A stretch of 64,000 nt of DNA, taken from NCBI RefSeq assembly GCF_018991925.1, contig NW_024752010.1, positions 280,001 to 344,000 of the forward strand, read 5' to 3'. The stretch is from Homarus americanus (lineage: Eukaryota > Arthropoda > Malacostraca > Decapoda > Nephropidae). Positions within the stretch are counted from its first letter, which is position 1. Every line of letters starts with the position of its first letter. The position numbers and the translations under genes were made by a program. Of this stretch, positions 11,201 through 24,698 are shown piece by piece. The notes beneath the pieces were generated by a model. That model had not been told where the DNA came from and did not search any database. It saw nothing but the letters and a program-made list of their open reading frames with translations.

Positions 11201-11514
11201 GATTAAGTTATGTTAAGGGTAATTTAAGGTAGGTTAGGCTAGGTTAAATTAGGCTTTCCCATACCTTTCCCCATAAACTATTCCTTACTCCTCTTTTCCC
11301 CACACCACCCACCATTTGTTCTCCCACACCACCACTAACTCCCCTTCCCCCACACCACAACCAGCTCTCCTTCCCCACAACACTACCCTACTTCCCCCAC
11401 ACTCTTCCTCCTCACACACAAAATACCTCTCCTACTCTGAAAGCATTTATTTTTTTTTAACCAGGGCAATAACCTGAGCACTTAGCCCACCTAAATCATA
11501 ACTAGGAAGTGCCT

Positions 11515-11640
11515 GCGAACTTACCTCCCTCTCCCCTCTCCCTCTCCCCTCTCCCTTTCCCTCTCTCCCTCCCTCTCCCCTCTCCCTCTTCCCGTTGCTT
11601 ACCCCTCTCCCCCCTCCCCGCCGCCTCCTTCTCCCCGCTA
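11515..11640. repeat. Pyrimidine-rich (CCCTCT)n tract
   Basis: CCCTCTCC-type low complexity. Confidence 0.8.
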
Positions 11641-11690
11641 GCCAGTAAGTTGTGCGCCATAATCAAAGTTGGGCTATTAATGGTGCAGGT

Positions 11691-12190
11691 TGGTCGAGCA
11701 GGAATATATACATTATTGACGTGGGTGTATGACTGTGGGTCGAGCAGGAGGAATACGAGGATACTGTCGACGTGTGTGTGACTGTGGGTCGAGCAGGAGG
11801 TATACGAGGATACTGTCGACGTGGGTGTGACTGTGGGTCGAGCAGGAGGTATACGAGGATACTGTCAACGGGTTCAGGACTGTGGGTCGAGCAGAGGTAT
11901 ACGGAGGAGGCTCACCACGTGGGTAAGAAGGACTGTGGGAAGGTCGAGCAGGAGGTATACGAGAGGATACTGTCGACGTGGGTGTGTGACTGTGGGTCGA
12001 GCAGGAGGTATACGAGGATACTGTCGACGTGGGTGTGTGACTGTGGGTCGAGCAGGAGGTATACGAGGATACTGTCGACGTGGGTGTGTGACTGTGGGTC
12101 GAGCAGGAGGTATACGAGGATACTGTCGACGTGGGTGTGTGACTGTGGGTCGAGCAGGAGGTATACGAGGATACTGTCGACGTGGGTGTA
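11691..12190. repeat. 51-bp minisatellite, about 10 copies
   Basis: The unit contains GACTGTGGGTCGAGCAGGAG and then GTATACGAGGATACTGTCGAC. The last four to five copies (phase points 11988, 12039, 12090, 12141) are exactly 51 bp apart and nearly identical. Copies near 11880-11960 carry indels. Because 51 is a multiple of three, frames of 126-149 codons stay open on both strands, giving 17-residue peptide repeats. There is no promoter, signal or domain, so this is most likely non-coding. Confidence 0.9.
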
Positions 12191-12591
12191 CTTTAAAGTG
12201 ATTTATTTTTTGTTGTGTTGACTCCAGAGAACATGTATGATTATTTATGTTCATTTATGAATTTGCTGTACACTCTGAAGGTTTCTGTACATCTGTAGGT
12301 TCTAGAGTACATATTTTGACTAATTCTGTACACTTGTAGGCACTTGTTACCGATTCTGTACACCTGTAGTTCCTAAGATACACTTGTAAACACCTGTGAC
12401 CTATGACCTATGTAGTCTACGTGACCTGTTTATGTTTTCACTAATATAACAAGACAAAGACTCATCTTAATACGTAACTGTAAAGGTCACATCATGCTCT
12501 GTCTCACAAGAATAAACACAATGTAAAAAATACGTTTTGCTCCAGGAATTATTAAAAAGGTCAACTAAAATGAACTGCTGAAATAGATACC

Positions 12592-12594
<3 letters not shown>
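12191..12594. other. Spacer with diverged CTGTACACCTGTAG repeats
   Basis: Positions 12265-12395 contain four or five related words (CTGTACA, CTTGTAGG, ACACCTGTA) about 30 bp apart, possibly an old minisatellite. The rest is unique. Confidence 0.5.

Positions 12595-12648
<54 letters not shown>
12595..12648. repeat. (GT)n microsatellite, ~27 units
   Basis: A pure GT run. Confidence 0.95.
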
Positions 12649-13528
12649 TATCAGGGCTGAACAAAAATTATTTACAAAATCTAAAAAAAAAAAAAAAAAT
12701 ATGAAATTAGCTCTGGAAATTCTGGCCATAACTGTATCTTCATGCATATTCAGGGGCATAATTTGCACTAATGGGGAACAATATAATTGAAGGTATTATT
12801 TCACGTCGGATACTTTGTCGAGGTGTTGTTATTTTATGACTCTGCCAGATGAGTTCTCACATGAAAACAAAAACTACCCAAAACTGTGGATATTTAGCTG
12901 GAAAGTAGAATTAGTAGTGGTGTTTGTGTGTGTGTGTAATATTAAAGTACCATAAAATTTTGAAATACCAACGCTATTATTAAAGTACCGAGAGTAGTAA
13001 TACCGAGTAGCTACCGAATTACCGTATATGGACGTACCGAACATTCAACCACAAAATATCAAAATACCTAATATTTAACCACCAAAAGACCTCAAAATAC
13101 CGAGTGTTTAACCACCAAAAGGCCTCAAAATACCGAGTGTCGGATAACCGTGTATCGAAATCCCTAATCCTCAAAGGAAACTGAGAGGACTTAGCTAGAC
13201 GCGGGAACTGAATACGGAATTAGCCAACACCTCCTCACATTCACACCTTTGATACTAACACCTTGAGGAAGAGCGGCTCAGAGGGAAGTGACTGATAGGG
13301 GGGTCATAAATAATGTAAACACCGTGCTGAGACTTGCTGGGATAGGCTAGGGGGTGCTGGGATGTGTTAAAGAGGGTGTTATGGTGGGCTGGGATGTGCT
13401 AAGAGGGATTAGAATGTGCTGGGATGGATTTGGTTTGAGTGAAGGTAGATTAAGGTAGATTGAAATGGATTGTGTTATGTTAATTGATTTATGTTATGAT
13501 GAATGAGAGAGAGGGAGTGAGAGAGAGA
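12649..13528. other. Spacer with a 33-bp repeat
   Basis: Positions 13047-13142 hold three diverged copies of AACCACCAAAAGRCCTC followed by AAAATACCGAGTGT, about 33 bp apart. No gene recognised. Confidence 0.6.
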
Positions 13529-13603
13529 CCCCTCCTCCTCCTCCTCCACCCCCTTCCTCTCCTCCTCCTCTTCCCCTTCCTCCTCCTCCTCCTCCTCCTC
13601 CTC
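13529..13603. repeat. (CCT)n trinucleotide tract
   Basis: CTC/TCC triplets with CCCCTTCC interruptions. Confidence 0.9.
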
Positions 13604-13963
13604 AGTGGGTTAATACACCTGGGTTAGCAGTAATAGAGAGAATGAAGACTAATTTGACAAGCAGGTACCTGAGGGAATAAGGTATTGCTACAGAGTTAGA
13701 CAGGTGTGTCCTCTGATCAAAGAGACTTAGTCCAGGTACACTTGATTTGTCTTCAACCAAAAAACTTTTTCTTTTTTTTTTTTACTTATTTTTTAAGTCT
13801 GGAGTAAATTTTGTCTTTTTGGGGGGTAAGTCAAGTTTGATGAGGTTAGGTTAGGTTAGGTTAGGTCTAGCTGGAGCTAATTGGGAGATGTTCGGTCGTT
13901 TGGTCATTTTAGAGTTAATTTGGACAGGCTATTACAGCTGAAGTTTGTTCAGGTCGGAGTTCT

Positions 13964-13964
13964 T

Positions 13965-13996
<32 letters not shown>
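13964..13996. repeat. (CT)n microsatellite
   Basis: A CT run with one CTCG interruption. Confidence 0.9.
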
Positions 13997-14403
13997 ATTT
14001 CATTTCAACAGCCACCACCTGAAAACTCACCCATCAGTCAGGTCACACGGGGTCATCACGTCATATACACCCTTCCCTATACTCAGCTTCCATCGTTTAA
14101 TAGCATGCGGTATAACCCTCAACTTGTCACGCCAGTGTTGTGAATATACCGGTAATTTCCATGTTGTTTTTAAGTGGGACATACGGTATCTATATTATAT
14201 ACCGGGATATTCAGGAGACCGCAAAAAATATATATATAGAGTTGTGGTAGTTTATAAAATGCTAAACGAACCTTAGGCATAAACGGTGGTGATATTTTTC
14301 TCCTCTTGAAAAATAGGTCAATAGGACAACCTGTTATGTTCAGTAGATAGTTTATTGATTGTCTGTCTGTCTATCGTGTTTCTTTCTATATCTCTCTCAT
14401 TAT

Positions 14404-14460
14404 TATCAGTAGTAGTAGTAATAGTAGTAGTAGTAACAGTAGTTGTATAGTAGTAGTAGC
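14404..14460. repeat. Imperfect (AGT)n microsatellite
   Basis: AGT triplets interrupted by AATAG, AACAG and TTGTA. Confidence 0.85.
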
Positions 14461-14770
14461 AAGATTTCATTAGTATACTATTATTAAATTTTATTACTAC
14501 CACTCTTAATGTAATGATTGGCTTTATTAGTATTGGCACATTACACACCACACTATCGTCAAACACCATTAACATACAGGTATATAAAAAAAAAGGCAAT
14601 ACATATACCATAAATACAGGTTTACATTATGGATAAGACCATAACTACGTGCTCACAACAACACAAGCCGGAAATAATAACCCAGCACCCTCTAACGAAA
14701 CACTCTGACTTAAGATCCATTATGTCGACATTCACAAGCTGTTTTATGGGATCAAACTATCGACTATTTC

Positions 14771-14772
<2 letters not shown>

Positions 14773-14844
<72 letters not shown>
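14773..14844. repeat. (GT)36 microsatellite
   Basis: A pure GT run. Positions 14937-14998 then hold about four copies of ATTACCTGTTCGT, a 13-bp unit. Confidence 0.95.
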
Positions 14845-14846
<2 letters not shown>

Positions 14847-14999
14847 GGTTGATCACACGTAGATATATCACATTTTTCGTAGACATAACCACAATAATTC
14901 CATTAATACAACACCTGTACACACCCAACTAATAATTACCTGTTCGTATTACCTGTTCATTTTACCTGTTCGTATTACCTGTTTGTATTACCTATGCGT

Positions 15000-16785
15000 T
15001 CAAAATACGTAAAAAGGAAAAAAAAAAATACAAGTTTAGTCCCTCTCACACATCGACATTGAGTGCCATATTACCCGTGGGAAACACAGAGCTATGAAGG
15101 ACCATTACTAAAGCTTCGTCTTAGTACAATCCAGCTCCCAGTAGAGCAGTCCACCCCACCCACCCTGGCGCCGCTTCTCTACAGCCCCAGCGGGAACTAT
15201 CAACACATGCTAACGCGCTCCCTCAAAAAGCACAGGCGTTGATGCTAAAGACATAAATCATAAAAGGAGGGAGGGGGTGAAAGACAGTCCCAGAAGTATA
15301 GCTGATGGGTGTGAGGGGTGGGAGAAATGGGGAGAGGAGAGAGAAATAGGCTGCTTCCTTCCTCCTTCTCCTTCTCGCTATCGTGGTGCCTCTCCTCCCT
15401 AGGTGAAGAGAGGGTAGGTATAGAAGGTAACGGTGAAGAGATAACGTGTGTGTGTGTGTGTGTGATACGTGTCCCTCCCTCCCTGGCGTGTCATCTCTCA
15501 CTCAACAGTCAGTAAAATGGATGTTACACGTGTCTTGACTTCCCCCTCCCCTCCTCTCCCCGTGAACTTGACACTATATGATCAGAGTGACGACTTGACA
15601 TGTGCTAGATATGAACCCTGGAATGACGTCAGGGGCAGGAGAGAGGAGTCACTCACTTAAGAATATATATATATCATCATTCCCAAGTCCATATATTAAT
15701 GTTTAAATAATAGAATGTGAAAAATACGTAAGAATGACATTTTTGTTCAGTATTTTTAATAAGAATGGATTGTTGAAATGTTATGGAGGGTGAGGTGGTA
15801 TATGCCTGAGTGTTTGGATGGGTTTCACCTAATAACATAACCTAACCTAACCAAACCAAACCTACATACAGTATATTGACGTATGTCCTGTACAGTCTGT
15901 TGGTTGTCCTCGGGGTTCAATGTTCACTTACTGGCCGTCAAATATTCATCAGTGTACCAACAAGAAGGAAGACTCCCTACAAGTGAACACCTGGTACCAC
16001 ATCTAATAGGTACCTGTAGTTCTAATAGGTCATAATCTAATCGATACATCGGGAGTGAGGCCTTTTATGACCCACCTTCTCAGGCCAAGAGGAGAGGTAT
16101 GCATAATTCACCCAAATCACCGACATACCGTAAAGTAAACAGACTATATTGAGTAAAGGAAGAGAGGCAATGTAGACCTCACCCTAACGAGAGGGACTAC
16201 CCGAAGGCGCTCACACCGGCAAGAACCTGGTGGAGGGATAGGCTACGCGTGTGTGGTGGTCGTATCTCACAGTGTTGGAGGGCACCTTGCAACACCCAGG
16301 CGGGGCTGCGCGGTTAATGCACCTGTGAATCATTTATTCGTGTGGAGGGCGTGGCAGGAGGTTAAGAGCAGGAAACGCTGTAATACCATATCATTAACTG
16401 TGAGCTATTACTCCATCACAGATATACTCGATAGTTGCTCCTTTACTCGATGGTGGAGGAGGACAGCTGATACTACGTCACGTCTGTTCAGTTTGGACGA
16501 GTCGATGAACAACACCTGACAGACTCAAACTTGAGCTCTAAAAAAAAGAACAAGAGTAAAATGCAAAACGAGATCCTATTGACACGAAATCCGAAGTAAT
16601 CAGATTCTCGCTTCTCGGAGTAAAAATCATCTTGATACACTTTTGACTGAGTGATACGTTTGTGTTCACGACAGAGAGGACGATGTTTATTTTCTGTAAT
16701 ACTCTGATATATTCACAGTAACGTGACCCACAGGTAAGGTTACAGGTAAACACCACATTACTGTATATAGATGTTAGGTTATCAT
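15000..16785. other. Mixed unique spacer, no recognised gene
   Basis: Unique DNA with a short GT run at 15447-15462 and an AACCT patch at 15838-15866. Positions 16160-16520 are CpG-richer. Frames of 60-92 codons (for example 16253-16519) show no family motif. A perfect TGACGTCA octamer lies at 15624-15631. Confidence 0.5.
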
Positions 16786-16789
16786 ACCT

Positions 16790-17041
16790 TCTTTACCTGC
16801 CCATGATAAATCCCATCTCTTTACCTGCCCATGATAAATCCCATCCTCTTTACCTGCCCATGATAAATCCCATCCTCTTTACCTGCCCATAAATCCCATC
16901 TCTTTACCTGCCCATGATAAATCCCATCCTCTTTACCTGCCCATGATAAATCCCATCCTCTTTACCTGCCCATGATAAATCCCATCCTCTTTACCTGCCC
17001 ATGATAAATCCCACCCTCTTTACCTGCCCATGATAAATCCA
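16790..17041. repeat. 28/29-bp minisatellite, 9 copies
   Basis: The unit is CTCTTTACCTGCCCATGAT followed by AAATCCCAT. Copies begin near 16792, 16820, 16848, 16877, 16901, 16930, 16959, 16988 and 17017. The fourth copy lacks TGAT. Copies are otherwise nearly identical, which implies recent homogenisation. Confidence 0.95.
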
Positions 17042-17825
17042 CTTCTAAGGTGACACTATAAATATGCACCTCTTTCTGCCTCAGTCTTGTACTTACGGGG
17101 GGTGAATACAGTAGCTATGTGAGGGACTTAATCTACAGTAATAACATCATCTACAATATATTCTAATTTTGGTTCTGGATTGCAAAGTTAGTATAATATT
17201 TCAGGAGGTCGGTGCTAGAGTGTTAAGCTGGCGAAAAATGGCTGAATTTGCCCCGAGAATTGATATCGCTGTCTACCAGGCTCGAAAACTGTCATTAATT
17301 TCACACGTGCTGAAAATATATTGTAGGAATAAATATATAAACGCGCGTGTGTGTCCAATATGTAATGTTATTATTGTGTGTGTGTGTGTGTGTGTGTGGA
17401 GCATAGACAATACATGGAGCATAATATATAATACGTCGTAAAATAAACCTCCTGGTACAGACAAGATCAACACACATACGAAGAAATACAAAAATAAATG
17501 AAAATAAACTAAAAAAAATTCACCAAAGAAAACGGAATGTAGTCGGAGTAACACTTTTTACACACGATTTCAGAATACCAATAATTAGCTATTTCAAACG
17601 TAATCATAATATCAGGTATGAAAAGCACTATTTCTGTTTTCTTCTCCTTAGTATGTCCTCCACTCCAGGTAGGAAGAGGGAGAGAAAAAGAGTGAGAGGT
17701 AACATTCGAGATGGAAAAAATAAATAATAAATAAAGTCAGAAGGGAAAAACAGGTGAGAAGAGGAAAGTCAATTTAAACACAGGTAAGTAAAAAAGGAAC
17801 CAGCTTCTCAAACACTGCTGCGTGG
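17042..17825. other. AT-rich spacer with a short (GT)n
   Basis: A GT run at 17376-17398; otherwise unique, with no gene recognised. Confidence 0.55.
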
Positions 17826-18113
17826 TTGAGTGAGCTATCTCTCCTTTCTCTCTTTCTCTATCTCACCCTCCCTTTCTCACTCCCTCACCCTCTCAACCTT
17901 CCTCCCTTCCTTCCCATCTCACTACATTTCCTCCCTCTTTCCCTTGCTCCCTACCTCCCCACACTCTTCTTTGCTCCCTATACCTCCCCCATCTCAATCA
18001 TTATCTCCCCTATCTCTCCCACACTTCCTTCTTCTGTTCCTCTCTATCTTTCACCAATTTCTCTCCTTCCTCCTTCTTACCCTCTTCCCTCACCTCCCTC
18101 TCATAGTAAGCCA
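17826..18113. repeat. ~290-bp polypyrimidine tract
   Basis: CT/CCT/CTTCC-rich on the plus strand with few purines. The overlapping 107-119 codon frames are Ser/Leu/Pro low complexity. A shorter C-rich tract follows at 18270-18350. Confidence 0.8.
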
Positions 18114-18350
18114 ACTCAAGATAATTACCACAAAACATCACGCGCGCCATTAACTAAGTATTCAAGGGAAAACTTCATGTTGTGATATAAACAAACTCGT
18201 AATTAAAATATTTTCTTCCCCAGTTTACCGTGCCATTAAGTGCTGCCCTTGGAGCCTTTAGTCACCACATCAACACCCCGCCCCCCGCCTTCTCTTTCAC
18301 CCTCTCTCACCCTCCCCCTCCCTCTCACCCTCCTCCCTCTCACCCCTTCC

Positions 18351-19160
18351 GCTCAAACAGGTCATGGTATTAATTTTTTTCATTTTTGCTAACATCAACA
18401 AAGGGCCATAATAGTTTTAGGAAATATTTTGAGTTTTACGTCTACCATCTTTATATATTTTTGGGGCCTGTATAGATACGACTCTGCTAAAACATAACTT
18501 TTTTTAACAACTTTTTTGACAGATGTAGTTGGGTTCAGAATTTTTTTTTATTTTGTTGATATTGCAGGTGCCAAGGTCACGGGTAGGGGGGGGGGGGAAG
18601 TGAGAGGTTTTGCTTTCGCTCGTAAAAGTGGACGTTTTTTTTATTACTTTATTGCATATATACAGCAAAGGTGTTTTTTTTTTTACAAGGGTGAATTTTT
18701 AATTAAAATCATAGAAAATCCTACAAAGTCATTGAAATAAAAATAGTCATGGAAATATCGTGGACAATTCTGAAAACTTACCAATCATGGAAACGTAGAA
18801 AAAAATAATGGTAATTTTCCAACTCATAATGAAGAAGTGGATGTGGGTAGGTTAGGTTTGGGAGCGTATCACATGAAGTATGAGGAACACAGATCAATTC
18901 TACACCTAAAATGACTTTGTTTTACATGGTGAGAAGTCATTACCAGTCAAGAATCAATAAGCTGGCAAATTATGAAGAATATAAGGTGTGGTGACCTCTG
19001 TGTGCTTACCTATAATTTACCTGTGACCCAAAGACTGACAGGTACTTCCATTGTCCACGATTAATTAAGGTAACGAGAGACAATCATGTTTATTATTACT
19101 GTCATTATTATTACTTAAAGCAATTTTAATATGTGTATTTTTCTCAATACTAATGGATCC
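18351..19160. other. T-rich spacer, no gene seen
   Basis: Many T-runs and a G-run near 18585-18597. No coding or transposon signal recognised. Confidence 0.5.
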
Positions 19161-19164
19161 TACT

Positions 19165-19708
19165 CATCTCATGGACCCCACACACACACCTCATGGACCC
19201 CACACCTCATGGACCCCCACACACACACCTCCTTGGACCCCACACACACCTCATGGACCCCCACACACACCTCATGGACCCCCACACACACACACCTCAT
19301 GGACCCCCACACACCTCATGGACCCCACACACCTCATGGACCCAACACACACCTCTCATGGACCCCACACACACCTCATGGACCCCACACACACACCTCA
19401 TGGACCCCACACACACACACCTCATGGACCCCAACACACACCTCATGGACCCCACACACACACCTCATGGACCCCACACACACACCTCATGGACCCCAAC
19501 AAACACCCCTCATGGACCCCACACACACCTCATGGACCCCACACACACACCTCATGGACCCCACACACACACACCTCATGGACCCCACACACACACACCT
19601 CATAGGACCCCACACACACCTCATGGGCCCCCACACACACCTCTGTGGACCCCCACACCTCATGAACCCCAACACACACCTCATGGACCCAACACACACC
19701 TCAGGGGA
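19165..19708. repeat. ~21-bp minisatellite, about 25 copies
   Basis: The unit is CTCATGGACCCCACACACAC with a variable number of trailing AC dinucleotides (17-25 bp). Edge copies are degenerate (CATAGGACCC, CATGGGCCCC, CTGTGGACCC). All three plus frames are open for 150-198 codons only because the repeat lacks stops. Confidence 0.95.
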
Positions 19709-20016
19709 AACACGAGCGAAAACATAATTTGACTCTAAAAGGCAGCTGGCCCCTCTTGGCGTGGCTTAGGACAATCCCACTCTCAGAATATATGCCATTG
19801 CTCTGGGAAGCTGGGATTTGGGGGGGGTATATTTGTCCATGTGAGAAAATTCAATCACGGGAAGAAGTTGAGGGAAACGCAAAACCTTGTTGGGATTTTC
19901 TGTTTGTTTATGTAATGCTTTGTGTGTGTGTAGAGAGAAGAATGGTGAGGAGGCTGGTGAGGAGGGGCTGGGGGGGAGGGGCTTTGGGTTTTCTGTGGTA
20001 TTTTATTCTGTTTGGC

Positions 20017-20100
20017 TGTATTTTGGTGTTCATTCTTGTGTATTTTGTTGTATTCTGGTTGTATTTTGGTGTTCATTCTTGTGTATTTTGTTGTATTCTG
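20017..20100. repeat. 43-bp tandem duplication
   Basis: A 43-bp unit starting TGTATTTTGGTGTTCATTCT occurs at 20017 and 20060. Related TGTATTCTGGTG words continue to about 20130. Confidence 0.9.
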
Positions 20101-20342
20101 GTGTATTTTATTGTATTCTGGTGCATTTTGCTATATTATAATGTCTTATGCAATTTTGTTTTTGTTTGATATATATTTTGAAGAATTTATAGCATTACGG
20201 AGAATTCTTAGCTTTTTATAGTATTCTTATGCATTCTCAAGCATTTTATAAAATTTTGCAGCATTTTATAACATTATACATTAGATATTTCACAGAGTTT
20301 TGATATATTGTGTCGTATTTTATAGCATTTACTAGTTCCATG

Positions 20343-20432
20343 CTACCTACCTACCTACCTACCTACCTACCTACCTACCTACCTACCTACCTACCTACCT
20401 ACCTACCTACCTACCTACCTACCTACCTACCT
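20343..20432. repeat. (CTAC)n tetranucleotide array, ~22 units
   Basis: A pure CTAC array that ends in CTCC variants. Confidence 0.95.
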
Positions 20433-20638
20433 CCCTCCCTCCTACCTATCCCTCAAACCCTTGTGTAAAGTCATTAGCCATAACCCACGTGAAAGTTTGT
20501 CCATATAATTATTGTAAACGGTGAGGAAACATTATCACCTCATTATATGTGGGGTGAAGTCACAGTTCTGGGATAATGACAACACGACAGTTAACCCCTG
20601 AGTTGTGGTATTGGTTTACAGGGTGAGCAGTGGTGGTG

Positions 20639-20641
<3 letters not shown>

Positions 20642-20682
<41 letters not shown>
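20642..20682. repeat. (GT)n microsatellite
   Basis: About 20 pure GT units. Confidence 0.95.
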
Positions 20683-20683
<1 letters not shown>

Positions 20684-20751
20684 TTTCTCTCTGTATTCTC
20701 GTTCACTAACTTTCTCTCTCCCTTTCTCTTAGATTGTCTCTCTTTGGTCCT

Positions 20752-20754
<3 letters not shown>

Positions 20755-20826
<72 letters not shown>
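20755..20826. repeat. (CT)36 microsatellite
   Basis: A pure CT run, the first of a same-orientation series reaching 38.65 kb. Confidence 0.95.
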
Positions 20827-20829
<3 letters not shown>

Positions 20830-20954
20830 TATAAATCTTAGATGATACAATCCAGATATGATTTACACGCTGCACTTTCACTAAGAGAGGAGTGCAATAT
20901 GATGTTAGTATAAGAGAGACAATACAGTGTGTTTATTTCTTTACAAGATTGTGG

Positions 20955-21145
20955 TGAGTGCAATGTATCATCAAGCAAGGTTACGATATATCATGTAAGG
21001 GTGCGATATATCAAGCAGGGGTGCGATATATCAGTGCATAAAAGTGCAATATACCAGTATGTAAGGGTGTAATATACCAGTTTGCAAGGGTTCAATATAC
21101 CAGTACCCAAGATTGCAATTTACCAGCCTGCAAGAGTGCAATATG
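20955..21145. repeat. Diverged ~24-bp minisatellite, 8-9 copies
   Basis: Words of the type GTGCAATATACCAGTATGCAAG recur with many substitutions: GATATATCA in early copies, AATATACCA in later ones. The gradual change along the array suggests age without homogenisation. Confidence 0.75.
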
Positions 21146-21540
21146 CCGCTATGTAAATACCCTGAAAACTTTTTATATCCGTGAAAATGAACTACTGGCA
21201 GAGCACATCGCTGTGAGCTCCAGGCCACAACACCCCATCTCAGTGTGGGGGAAAAAATGGGGAGTTTGGGGAAAAATAAGTTGGTTTTCACCGTCCGCCG
21301 GCCAATTTATCCCCCAGCCGGGAACATTCATGATAACTAAGAGAGGAAGTAACGTGGATATACATACTGTACAAGAGTTCAAACCCCAAAAAATTCTAAG
21401 TTGAAGGGATCTGAAATACCTTCCCAAATATAAAAGTTAGATTTTGTAAACATTTACCTGACCAATTTTCACTAGAAATATATTGTTATATAAGGAACCT
21501 TCTTTTAGGGTTAGTTTTTTATGTAGTTTGGCAAGCGATG

Positions 21541-21624
21541 TAGTGTGTGTGGTGGTGTGTGGTGGTGTGTGGTGGTGTGTGGTGGTGTGTGGTGGTGTGT
21601 GGTGGTGTGTGGTGGTGTGTGGTG
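21541..21624. repeat. 10-bp minisatellite (GTGTGTGGTG)n
   Basis: About eight head-to-tail copies with little variation. Confidence 0.9.
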
Positions 21625-21765
21625 GATCTAATATGACTTTTTTATAGAGGTGAGTGATGTATGTGTGGCCAGGAGCTGTGTTAGATGTGAGGTGTGTTTT
21701 ATGTTTTTAGCCTTTGACTATGAGGACGCGTATGTATGTACAGTATTTAGTTCAGACTTAAGAGG

Positions 21766-21768
<3 letters not shown>

Positions 21769-21850
<82 letters not shown>
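21769..21850. repeat. (CT)41 microsatellite
   Basis: A pure CT run. A short TA array follows at 21879-21895. Confidence 0.95.
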
Positions 21851-21852
<2 letters not shown>

Positions 21853-22027
21853 GTCTAAATGCTCAGAGCTATATACAGTATATATATATATATATTCTTA
21901 AACCAAAGCCACTTGCCTCACATATCTAGTCAGAAAACGATAAGCTTAAATCTATTTTAATGGAAGGACTCAAGTAAATATCGCTAGCTTATGGTAAATT
22001 ATACTTTTGGTAATTATACACCGTTAA

Positions 22028-22332
<305 letters not shown>

Positions 22333-22483
22333 CCTAAAGGTCAGATGTTACCTAATTAAACTATAAATAATCAAGTCCTATCAGCTTTAGTATTATTATA
22401 TCGACACTCGTTATAAAACTGTAGTGAATAGTTGAGTGATTAAGTATACATATGTACTGTATTATCCACACGTCTCTCCCACT

Positions 22484-22586
22484 TGTGTGTGTGTGTGGGT
22501 GTGTGTGGGGGAGGGTCTGTGTGTGTGTGTGTGTGTGGGTGGGTGTGGGGGAGGGTCTGTGTGTGTGTGTGTGTGTGGGTGTGTAG
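22484..22586. repeat. GT/GGGT compound repeat with ~50-bp duplication
   Basis: GT runs separated by GTGGGGGAGGGTCTGTG, which occurs twice about 50 bp apart. Confidence 0.85.
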
Positions 22587-22617
22587 CACATGGGGTCCCT
22601 ATCCAGTTTTCCAGAAT

Positions 22618-22620
<3 letters not shown>

Positions 22621-22673
<53 letters not shown>
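22621..22673. repeat. (CT)n microsatellite
   Basis: A pure CT run of about 26 units. Confidence 0.95.
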
Positions 22674-22676
<3 letters not shown>

Positions 22677-23152
22677 TACTCTGATACAACGTTATCAACT
22701 TGCAAAATGAAAACCAAAAACTGCAACAGAAAAAAAATATATATATACAGAGGTTGGGAGATTACACTAAATTATTCTTCCCGTCCTCGTGTAAGTGTTG
22801 CAGCTGGCTACCAAATTGCAAAATGAAATCCAGAATTACAGTAGAGTGAGAGAGAGAAAAAAAATACAAATATTCCCTTCGGACACGTGTTTTGGAGCTG
22901 TTATCTGTATTACAAAAATTAAATATGAAATTACAGCGAGGAGGAAAATGTTGGAAATGATAAAAAAAAAAACCGAGACTAAAGGAAGTTAGTAAAATCA
23001 GAGTTAGAAAATAATAGCCTGATGATAAAATAGAAAATGTGGCAAAAGGCTCAGGGGAGACTAGTCCATTATCTCCTCCGCACCCTATCATGCAATTTTA
23101 CATACTGCCTTCGCTCTTGCATTTTCAACCTTCCCCTCTCGTCCAATCACGG

Positions 23153-23156
<4 letters not shown>
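22674..23156. other. A-rich unique spacer with one internal near-repeat
   Basis: Related words (GCAAAATGAAA followed by CCA) occur at about 22701 and 22817. No gene recognised. Confidence 0.5.

Positions 23157-23224
<68 letters not shown>
23157..23224. repeat. (CT)n microsatellite
   Basis: A pure CT run of about 34 units that grades into a degenerate pyrimidine tract to about 23400. Confidence 0.95.
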
Positions 23225-23227
<3 letters not shown>

Positions 23228-23438
23228 GTCTCTCTATCTATCTGTCTCTCACTTTTTTCTCTCTCTCTTTCTCTCCCCTTCCCTTCACCTCATCAATATA
23301 TCATCTATGTCTCTTTTAAACAGCTTTCTCCCTCTGCCTCTTATCTCCTCTTATCCCACTTCCTCTCATCTCCCCTCATTTCCCCTTATTCCCCTTCTCC
23401 TCTCCCCAAAACCCAGGGTATAAACACGATTTTCCCTG

Positions 23439-23540
<102 letters not shown>

Positions 23541-23654
23541 AGCACAGTCACCTATCTCTTTATCTCCCCTCTGTCCCACCATCAGAGTAATCTCTTATCG
23601 CTCCTCCAACACTACCGCTATATTCCTCCCCCCTATCTTTACCCCTCACCCCAC

Positions 23655-23727
23655 AATATCTCTCTCCCATCACCCCTCTCACCCCTCTCACCCCTCTCAC
23701 CCCCTCTCACCCCTCTCCCACCCCATA
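23655..23727. repeat. (CACCCCTCT)n minisatellite
   Basis: A 9-bp unit, five to six copies. Confidence 0.85.
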
Positions 23728-23818
23728 ATGTCCCTCTCTTATTTCCCCTCATTTTACCTCCATCCCATCTCCTCCCCTGTCACCCATTACCTTCTACACT
23801 TGACCCCTCACCCCTACC

Positions 23819-23930
<112 letters not shown>

Positions 23931-24286
23931 ACCACATTCCCATTCCCCTACTTTCTCTCTTTCCTTACCTATCCTATCCTTCTTTTCTCCATTTCCTCCA
24001 TCTTTCTTCTTCCCCCTTCCTCCTTTTCCCCCACATTCTCGTCATATCTCTCCTTCTCCTACCTCTTCTCCTAACTTCTCCCCTCCCCCTCCCCTCTCCT
24101 ACAAATTTTTTCTCCTGTCTCTTCCTTCTTCATCGCTTCCCCCACCTACTGTACATCTCTTCCTCTACTCCTCCTCCTCCTCCTCCTCCCTACCTCCAGC
24201 TAGATTAGGTCACCTCCAAGGTAAGGTCATCCACCAGCCAGGGGATTTTCTCCGATAATGAGAAATGTGTGTGTCAGGCTTCCTGG

Positions 24287-24409
<123 letters not shown>

Positions 24410-24627
24410 GCTACGCTAATTCTCTATATTTATCACCTTAACTCTCTATTCTACTTATCCCTTGTTTCTTCTTCTCCTCCTTATGTCTTTGTTTATTAAT
24501 TATCTTCTCTTCTCCGTTTATTACCGAGTCTTAATCATCAATACTTTATTACTTATCCATTCGCTTTGTTATTCATTCATTCATTCATTTATTTATTCTC
24601 ATTTACTTATGTTGTACTTATTTATAT

Positions 24628-24663
24628 ACTGACTAACTAACGAGCTAACTAACTAACTAACTG

Positions 24664-24698
<35 letters not shown>

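Noticed and set aside
16790..17041. CRISPR-like array of 28-bp units
   Set aside because: Repeats are contiguous with no unique spacers; a plain minisatellite.
19131..19732. Three overlapping 150-198 codon frames rich in HT, MDP, GP and WTP
   Set aside because: All three frames of one minisatellite are open; this reflects the unit, not selection.
21370..21390. GGTTTGAACTC on minus strand as a tRNA B-box
   Set aside because: No A-box at suitable distance and no arms.
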